Shown here piece after piece: positions 52,808-56,787 of a stretch of DNA of 56,787 nucleotides (the stretch's first letter is position 1; each line of letters begins with the position of its first letter). This stretch comes from Lachnospiraceae bacterium (lineage in GTDB: Bacteria; Bacillota; Clostridia; Lachnospirales; Lachnospiraceae). A program made the position numbers and the translations under genes. The stretch covers positions 1 through 56,787 of the forward strand of contig JAEELW010000039.1 in assembly GCA_016282915.1 (NCBI GenBank), written 5' to 3'. The notes under the pieces were generated by a model. That model was given only the letters and a program-made list of their open reading frames with translations. It was not told the origin of the DNA and did not search any database.

Positions 52808-54475
52808 TCAGTCAAACGGAAGCAGCCGGGGGCGGAGCTTCTTTTGCAGGAAGTCTGTTTTTTCCCCGTAGCCGGTAAAATAATCGATGGCATCCATGAT
52901 ATCGGAACATACGCTCCCGCCGGGGCCGAAGAGGGAGGCGCCTCTGCGGATATATTCGCTGCAGTCCAGTTCCCTGCTGAGTATTTTTTCGATATAGTCA
53001 CGGAGGAGGGCTTTTTCGCAGTGGACCGCATATTCCTCGGGGAATGATGCGAGCCTGGGCGGTGTACAGTCTGGGATATGCCAGTCTGTGACCGCGATGC
53101 CGGGTTTTCCGAAGAGCAGGCCTTCCAGCAGTACGTTTGATTCGTCGGAAACGATGATGTCACAGAGATCCAGAACCGTCATGATGCTTTCTTCCGCATC
53201 AATATAGTACAGATTCTCATATTTCCCCTCATGAAGGGCGTGCATCTCTTCGATATTCCGGATGACAAAAGCATAGGAAGGCGGCCAGTGCACATGTTTT
53301 ACCAGCAGATTGACCGGGAGTGAAGCCAAAGCTGTGATAAAATCATCTTCCTTTCCTTCGGTTTCCCAGGAAGGGGCATAGAGTATCGATCTGTCGTATC
53401 TGAGTCCCAGCGATCCGCGGAGCCTGTTCACATTATCCCTGTGTTCCTGTGAATACAGATCGTCGCATTTGGGATAGCCCAGGGAGTAGATGCCATGGCG
53501 GGGATTGGCATAGTACAGTGCACCGCAGCGCTGCCATCTTTCCGCCCAGGAGTCGCCCGGGAGTATTCCCAGATCAAAGTCCCCCCAGGGTTCCACTTCC
53601 CAGAGATTGGGCCAGTGGATATAATCCTGCAGCATATCGTGCAGAAGAACGACGGAGAATTTTGCGTTTTTGGGGTAGCAGACATGCTGGGAGTAGACGC
53701 CGATCTCGGATCTCTCATACATGTCTTCCGAAAAGCGGACTTTATAGCCGCGGCGTTCTGCCTCTTCCGCTATGGGGCGTATATTATAGTATTCTCCCTT
53801 GCAGGTACTGATAAAGCAGATCTCTTTTTTGACCGCGCCGGGAAGAAGCCGCGGCTTTTCGGCGGAAAAAGACCAATCCGCATACGCTTTTTTAAGAAGC
53901 TCCTCATCCGCACTTTTTCCGATGCGGACGGCAAGGATCGTATCCATATAATAGACGGACGCTGCGGAAAACAGAGCGCAGAGGATATCTTTCTCCGACG
54001 GAGTAAGGATGAGCTGCAGCAGTTCCTCCGGCCGGAGGGCGGTGAGCAGTTCCTTGCGGAAGAGGCAGCAGCTGCTGCTCCCGATAATGTTGACCTGCTT
54101 TTCCCTGACGATGCGGACGATATCGGAACCGGAACGGGTCTGCCCGAAGAGATCCGGAGCATAGGCGCGGTACGGGGGGGCGATCAGCCGGAAATGATCG
54201 TCGGCAAAGCGGTGGGTAGTGACAGCGATCCCCTCATCCGGATGTGCGGAGAGTGCCGAAGCCAGATTGGAAAGCATATCGCTGACACAGAGATAATCCG
54301 GATCGAAGATATAGACCAGACTGCTTTCGCTTTCTTTCAGATAGGAAAGGATCTCTCCGGCGTTGTCGTCCGCGGTGATACAGACGGATTCAACAGCTGC
54401 GGAATCATTATCATTAAGAAAAGCTTCAAATCGGCGGACATCGTTTGCTTTGTAGAATACGGATATCAGTTCCAT
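52808..54475 (-). CDS. CDP-glycerol glycerophosphotransferase-like protein with GT2-like N-terminus
   Basis: In this 555-aa protein, residues 1-200 (MELISVFYKANDVRRFEAFL, SSLVYIFDPDYLCVSDM, CCLFRKELL) resemble a GT-A/GT2-like region with a possible metal motif FDPD. From about 215 it follows the TagB/TagF pattern: EICFISTCKGEYYNIRPIAEE, FSVVLLHDMLQDYI, ILPGDSWAERWQ, SILYAPSWETEG, LLVKHVHWPPSYAF and DIIVSDESNVLLEGLLFGKP. It would transfer a polyol phosphate from CDP onto a glycan or lipid. The N-terminal region may add a sugar. It is the only minus-strand gene in the ribosomal region and faces licD; the two may form one transfer module. Confidence 0.8.
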   Translation of the reverse strand: MELISVFYKANDVRRFEAFLNDNDSAAVESVCITADDNAGEILSYLKESESSLVYIFDPDYLCVSDMLSNLASALSAHPDEGIAVTTHRFADDHFRLIAPPYRAYAPDLFGQTRSGSDIVRIVREKQVNIIGSSSCCLFRKELLTALRPEELLQLILTPSEKDILCALFSAASVYYMDTILAVRIGKSADEELLKKAYADWSFSAEKPRLLPGAVKKEICFISTCKGEYYNIRPIAEEAERRGYKVRFSEDMYERSEIGVYSQHVCYPKNAKFSVVLLHDMLQDYIHWPNLWEVEPWGDFDLGILPGDSWAERWQRCGALYYANPRHGIYSLGYPKCDDLYSQEHRDNVNRLRGSLGLRYDRSILYAPSWETEGKEDDFITALASLPVNLLVKHVHWPPSYAFVIRNIEEMHALHEGKYENLYYIDAEESIMTVLDLCDIIVSDESNVLLEGLLFGKPGIAVTDWHIPDCTPPRLASFPEEYAVHCEKALLRDYIEKILSRELDCSEYIRRGASLFGPGGSVCSDIMDAIDYFTGYGEKTDFLQKKLRPRLLPFD

Positions 54476-54554
54476 TTTTGCCTCCCGGAGTGATGGAAAT
54501 TTATATCTATATTATATTGCAGTATCGTGTGAGGTGGCAAGTTTTATATTTTTC

Positions 54555-54583
54555 TTGACATCGCGCCGGCTTTATGCTAATCT
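54555..54583 (+). promoter_or_regulatory. Sigma-A promoter of the rplJL operon
   Basis: TTGACA (54555-54560) and TAATCT (54578-54583) are 17 bp apart, with TGc just before the -10. Transcription should start near 54590. Confidence 0.9.
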
Positions 54584-54589
54584 ACACAA

Positions 54590-54714
54590 GGCTTCGAAAG
54601 AAGACCATGCCGAAGACAGCAGGTGCCGAAAGGCGTAACAGCACAAGCTTACCTGCCGAGGAGAGAAGTGAGTAGCTTTGATATTCCGTTCTCCGGCATA
54701 CCCGGAGATTTTTT
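54590..54714 (+). ncRNA. Ribosomal L10 leader with attenuator terminator
   Basis: This is the L10-leader element of Firmicutes. GACAGCAGGT (about 54616-54624) pairs with ACCTGCCGAGG (from 54651), with a GCC-GAAA-GGC hairpin between them and a CTTC-GAAA-GAAG hairpin before them. At 54690-54714 a 7-bp stem TCTCCGG/CCGGAGA with loop CATAC is followed by T6, an intrinsic terminator. In known cases L10 (with L7/L12) binds the leader and favours termination, repressing its own operon. Confidence 0.92.
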
Positions 54715-54747
54715 ATATCTCCAAAGAATCTATAAGGAGGTAAAGAG

Positions 54748-55320
54748 ATGGCAAAAGTAGAATTGAAGCAGCCGGTCGTAAACGAGATCGCGGAAGCGAT
54801 CAAGGATGCCCAGTCCGTAGTGCTGGTAGACCACCGTGGTCTGACCGTAGCCGAGGATACTGCGCTGCGCCGTCAGCTGCGTGAAGCGGGTGTGATCTAC
54901 AAGGTATACAAGAATACCATGATGCACTTTGCATTCAAGAACACGGACTGCGCACAGCTCGGCAAGTATCTGGAAGGCCCCAGCGCGCTGGTAGTATCCA
55001 AGACGGATGCGACGGCTCCGGCAAGAGAGATCGTGAATTTCGCGAAGAAAGCTCCCAAGCTGGAAGTGAAGGGCGGTATCGTGGAAGGTCAGCTGTATGA
55101 TGCGGCTGCACTGGAAGAGATCGCGAAGGTTCCTTCGAGAGAGGAGCTGCTCTCCCGCCTGCTTGGCAGCCTGCAGAGCCCGATCACCAATCTGGCCCGC
55201 GTACTGAACCAGATCGCGGAAAAGGGTGGCGCCGGCGCGGCAGCAGCGGAAGCTCCTGCCACAGAGGCACCCGCAGAAGAAGCTCCGGCAGCGGAAGCAC
55301 CTGCCGAGGCAGCAGAATGA
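54748..55320 (+). CDS. rplJ: Ribosomal protein L10
   Basis: In this 190-aa protein the conserved part has VELKQPVVNEIAEAIKDAQS, VVLVDHRGLTVAEDTALR, YKVYKNTMMHFAF and the C-terminal L7/L12-binding helix. It ends in an unusually long Ala/Glu/Pro-rich repeat (EAPATEAPAEEAPAAEAP) beyond the usual 165-175 aa. L10 anchors the L7/L12 stalk and represses this operon through the leader upstream. AAGGAGGT precedes the ATG. Confidence 0.97.
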   Translation: MAKVELKQPVVNEIAEAIKDAQSVVLVDHRGLTVAEDTALRRQLREAGVIYKVYKNTMMHFAFKNTDCAQLGKYLEGPSALVVSKTDATAPAREIVNFAKKAPKLEVKGGIVEGQLYDAAALEEIAKVPSREELLSRLLGSLQSPITNLARVLNQIAEKGGAGAAAAEAPATEAPAEEAPAAEAPAEAAE

Positions 55321-55352
55321 CAGTTGTTTATTGAGAATGGAGGAAAAAACAA

Positions 55353-55730
55353 ATGGCTAAGTTGACGAAAGAAGAGTTTATTGAAGCGATCAAGGAGCTG
55401 TCCGTACTGGAGCTGAACGAGCTGGTAAAGGCATGCGAGGAAGAGTTCGGTGTGAGCGCCGCTGCAGGTGTTGTTGTGGCTGCCGGCCCCGCTGCAGGTG
55501 CTGCTCCTGAGGAAGAGAAGACCGAGTTCGACGTTGAGCTGACCAGCTTCGGCGAGAAGAAGATGGACGTTATCAAGGTCATCCGCGGTATCACCGGCCT
55601 GGGCCTGAAAGAGTCCAAGGAACTGGTAGAGGGTGCTCCCAAGATGGTAAAGGAAGGCGCTTCCAAGGACGAAGCAAACGAGATCAAGGCAAAGCTCGAG
55701 GAAGTCGGCGCTACCGTTACCCTGAAGTAA
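55353..55730 (+). CDS. rplL: Ribosomal protein L7/L12
   Basis: The 125-aa protein has [20 protein letters not shown], the Ala-rich hinge ([19 protein letters not shown]) and the C-terminal factor-binding domain with KIDVIKVIR-like and [15 protein letters not shown] motifs. It forms the ribosome stalk that recruits translation factors. AATGGAGGAA precedes the ATG. Confidence 0.98.
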   Translation: MAKLTKEEFIEAIKELSVLELNELVKACEEEFGVSAAAGVVVAAGPAAGAAPEEEKTEFDVELTSFGEKKMDVIKVIRGITGLGLKESKELVEGAPKMVKEGASKDEANEIKAKLEEVGATVTLK

Positions 55731-55744
55731 TTAAGCCTTTTGAG

Positions 55745-55766
55745 ATTGCTGCATGACCGCAGCAAT
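55745..55766 (+). promoter_or_regulatory. Hairpin after rplL, possible processing site
   Basis: A perfect 8-bp stem ATTGCTGC (55745-55752) / GCAGCAAT (55759-55766) with a 6-nt loop follows the rplL stop by 15 nt. There is no T tract, so an RNA processing or stability role is more likely than termination. Confidence 0.55.
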
Positions 55767-55783
55767 AAAGAGAAGCGTTGATG

Positions 55784-55811
55784 CCCCCGCTGTATCAGTG
55801 GGGGTATTTCT
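55784..55811 (+). terminator. Terminator after rplL
   Basis: CCCCCGCTG (55784-55792) pairs with CAGTGGGGG (55796-55804) with one G:U pair and a TAT loop, then TATTTCT. It should reduce or end read-through into rpoB, which has its own promoter. Confidence 0.8.
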
Positions 55812-55839
55812 ATGTTATGATGCAATACAGATTGCTTCG

Positions 55840-56040
55840 TTGCCTCGCAACTCCGCATCTACGCTTCGCTCCGGTCGGTGCCATACGTGTGCCACTGGCA
55901 CACGGCACCTTACGACCATTCGCAATCCGCAGAAATGCTTGTTGCACATGCATTTCGCTACTTGCTCATGGTCGTGCGGGACCCAAACTCATATGCCGGA
56001 TCATGCAAGCATGACCGTCATATGAATTTTTGTCCCTGTT
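55840..56040. repeat. Palindrome-rich element between rplL and rpoB
   Basis: Together with its surroundings this is the longest gene-free stretch in the window (55731-56198). A long imperfect hairpin at 55873-55917 is built of GGTC, GGTGCC, GTGTGCC and their complements around an ACT loop, with 4-nt bulges. Further small palindromes (CATATG twice, CATGC-AA-GCATG) lie near 55990-56020. Short open frames here look unconvincing as genes. It resembles a dispersed intergenic repeat, but copy number cannot be judged from one window. Confidence 0.5.
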
Positions 56041-56054
56041 GCATCAAAAAATCC

Positions 56055-56083
56055 TTGACTTAAATAAGGCTGTGTGCTATTCT
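56055..56083 (+). promoter_or_regulatory. Sigma-A promoter of rpoB
   Basis: TTGACT (56055-56060) and TATTCT (56078-56083) are 17 bp apart, with TGc just before the -10. The start would be near 56090, giving a leader of about 110 nt. Confidence 0.87.
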
Positions 56084-56100
56084 TTTATTCGTGTCGTTAT

Positions 56101-56126
56101 GCGTAGTGGGCATACTATGCTTTTTT
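56101..56126 (+). terminator. Terminator-like hairpin in the rpoB leader
   Basis: GCGTAGTG (56101-56108) pairs with TACTATGC (56113-56120), including two G:U pairs and a GGCA loop, followed directly by T6. It lies between the predicted rpoB promoter and the ATG, so it could act as an attenuator. Confidence 0.6.
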
Positions 56127-56198
56127 GTGCACCAAATAACGGCAGTATCTTCCAATTATTAACCAAACCATAAACAACATAACGGGGTGAGTGCAAGT

Positions 56199-56787
56199 AT
56201 GGAAAAGAACAGAATCCGTCCCATGATCACCGGAAACGGTATGCGTATGAGCTATTCCAGACGCCGTGAGGTGCTGGATATGCCCAACCTTATCGAAGTC
56301 CAGAAAAACTCCTACAAATGGTTCCTGGAGGAGGGCCTGAAGGAGGCGTTTGACGACATCTCGCCGATCACAGACTACGGCGGGCGTCTGAAGCTCGATT
56401 TTGTTGATTTTAAGCTGGACAAATCCGAGATCAAGCACAATATCAACGAATGCAAGGAAAGAGACCTGACGTATGAGGCGCCGCTGAAAGTAAAGGTGCG
56501 TCTGTACAATCAGGACAGGGATCAGATCCGCGAGCACGAGATCTTTATGGGGAACTTTCCGCTGATGACGGAAACGGGAACCTTCGTGATCAACGGCGCT
56601 GAACGTGTTATCGTCAGCCAGCTGGTCCGTTCGCCCGGCATTTATTACGGAATCACGCGTGATAAGAGCGGTAAGCAGCTCTTCTCGGCACAGGTGATCC
56701 CGAACCGCGGCGCGTGGCTGGAATACGAAACGGATTCCAATGATGTGTTCTATGTGCGTGTGGACCGTACCAGAAAGGTACCCATCA
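56199..56787 (+). CDS. rpoB: RNA polymerase beta subunit, N-terminal part (partial)
   Basis: The first 196 codons are present; the gene runs off the right edge. [20 protein letters not shown] is followed by the family signature [71 protein letters not shown] and [20 protein letters not shown], all RpoB protrusion and lobe motifs. GGGGTGAG precedes the ATG. It has its own promoter and a leader hairpin. Confidence 0.98.
   Translation, partial: MEKNRIRPMITGNGMRMSYSRRREVLDMPNLIEVQKNSYKWFLEEGLKEAFDDISPITDYGGRLKLDFVDFKLDKSEIKHNINECKERDLTYEAPLKVKVRLYNQDRDQIREHEIFMGNFPLMTETGTFVINGAERVIVSQLVRSPGIYYGITRDKSGKQLFSAQVIPNRGAWLEYETDSNDVFYVRVDRTRKVPI

Noticed and set aside
53495-54493. Open frame of 332 codons on the plus strand
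   Set aside because: The minus-strand TagF-like protein has continuous family motifs over the same region, and the plus-strand frame has no ribosome site or domain.
55753-56063. Short plus-strand open frames (61-90 codons) between rplL and rpoB
   Set aside because: They overlap the terminator and palindromes, three frames are open at once, and none has a ribosome site or known domain.
1-56787. CRISPR arrays, rRNA, transposases or integrases
   Set aside because: I saw no regularly spaced repeats with spacers, no rRNA or tRNA genes, and no recognisable recombinase. The three 29-bp-spaced repeats at 36833 are too few and too short for a CRISPR array.

Overview
The window looks like a chromosomal segment of a motile, Gram-positive Clostridia of the Lachnospiraceae type. 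It holds the end of a flagellin gene, a flagellar-cap-like gene, the rpmG-secE-nusG-rplKA and rplJL-rpoB informational genes with a Firmicutes-style L10 leader, and CDP-polyol (teichoic-acid-like) chemistry. Genus cannot be fixed from the sequence alone.

Layout. (1) 1-260: flagellin 3' end and its terminator. (2) 282-7679: a first glycan block (DUF6492 on the minus strand, then CgeB-like glycosyltransferase, O-antigen-ligase-like membrane protein, GT2, radical SAM protein, DUF4422 transferase). (3) 7735-35759: about 28 kb of co-directional, closely packed genes with no obvious internal terminator. It is headed by a NusG paralogue of the LoaP antiterminator type. It continues with a cytidylyltransferase-oxidoreductase fusion, a second oxidoreductase, LicD, GDPD, TagD-like and TagF-like proteins, then a clearly AT-rich core (about 13.7-30.5 kb) of glycosyltransferases, methyltransferases and a WbsX-like protein. 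It ends with two TIM-barrel proteins, an FkbM methyltransferase and a second LicD fusion. (4) 35773-39207: a small non-glycan island with an AAA ATPase (minus strand), an HTH-HipA-like kinase fusion and three small unknown genes, with three direct repeats in the divergent promoter region. (5) 39257-49240: more glycan-type genes around a FliD-like flagellar cap gene. (6) 49285-56787: ribosomal/RNA polymerase genes, split between rplA and rplJ by a licD gene and a convergent TagF-like gene.

How the genes work together (inference). Three cytidylyltransferase domains in three architectures (fused to an oxidoreductase, stand-alone, and at the end of a four-domain protein), three LicD proteins and two or three CDP-glycerol-transferase-like proteins point to synthesis of CDP-activated polyol or related groups and their transfer as phosphodiesters onto a glycan. 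Several methyltransferases would modify the same glycan. The flagellin gene at one end and the FliD-like gene inside suggest that flagellin, rather than or as well as the cell wall, is the acceptor. No flippase, initiating phosphoglycosyltransferase or chain-length regulator was recognised.

The most unusual feature is a small Rossmann-like module (hydrophobic strand followed by YGxGxxG or a close variant). It recurs in about a dozen otherwise unrelated enzymes: N-terminal in some, C-terminal in others, internal in one. It may be a shared ligand-sensing or docking module of this pathway.
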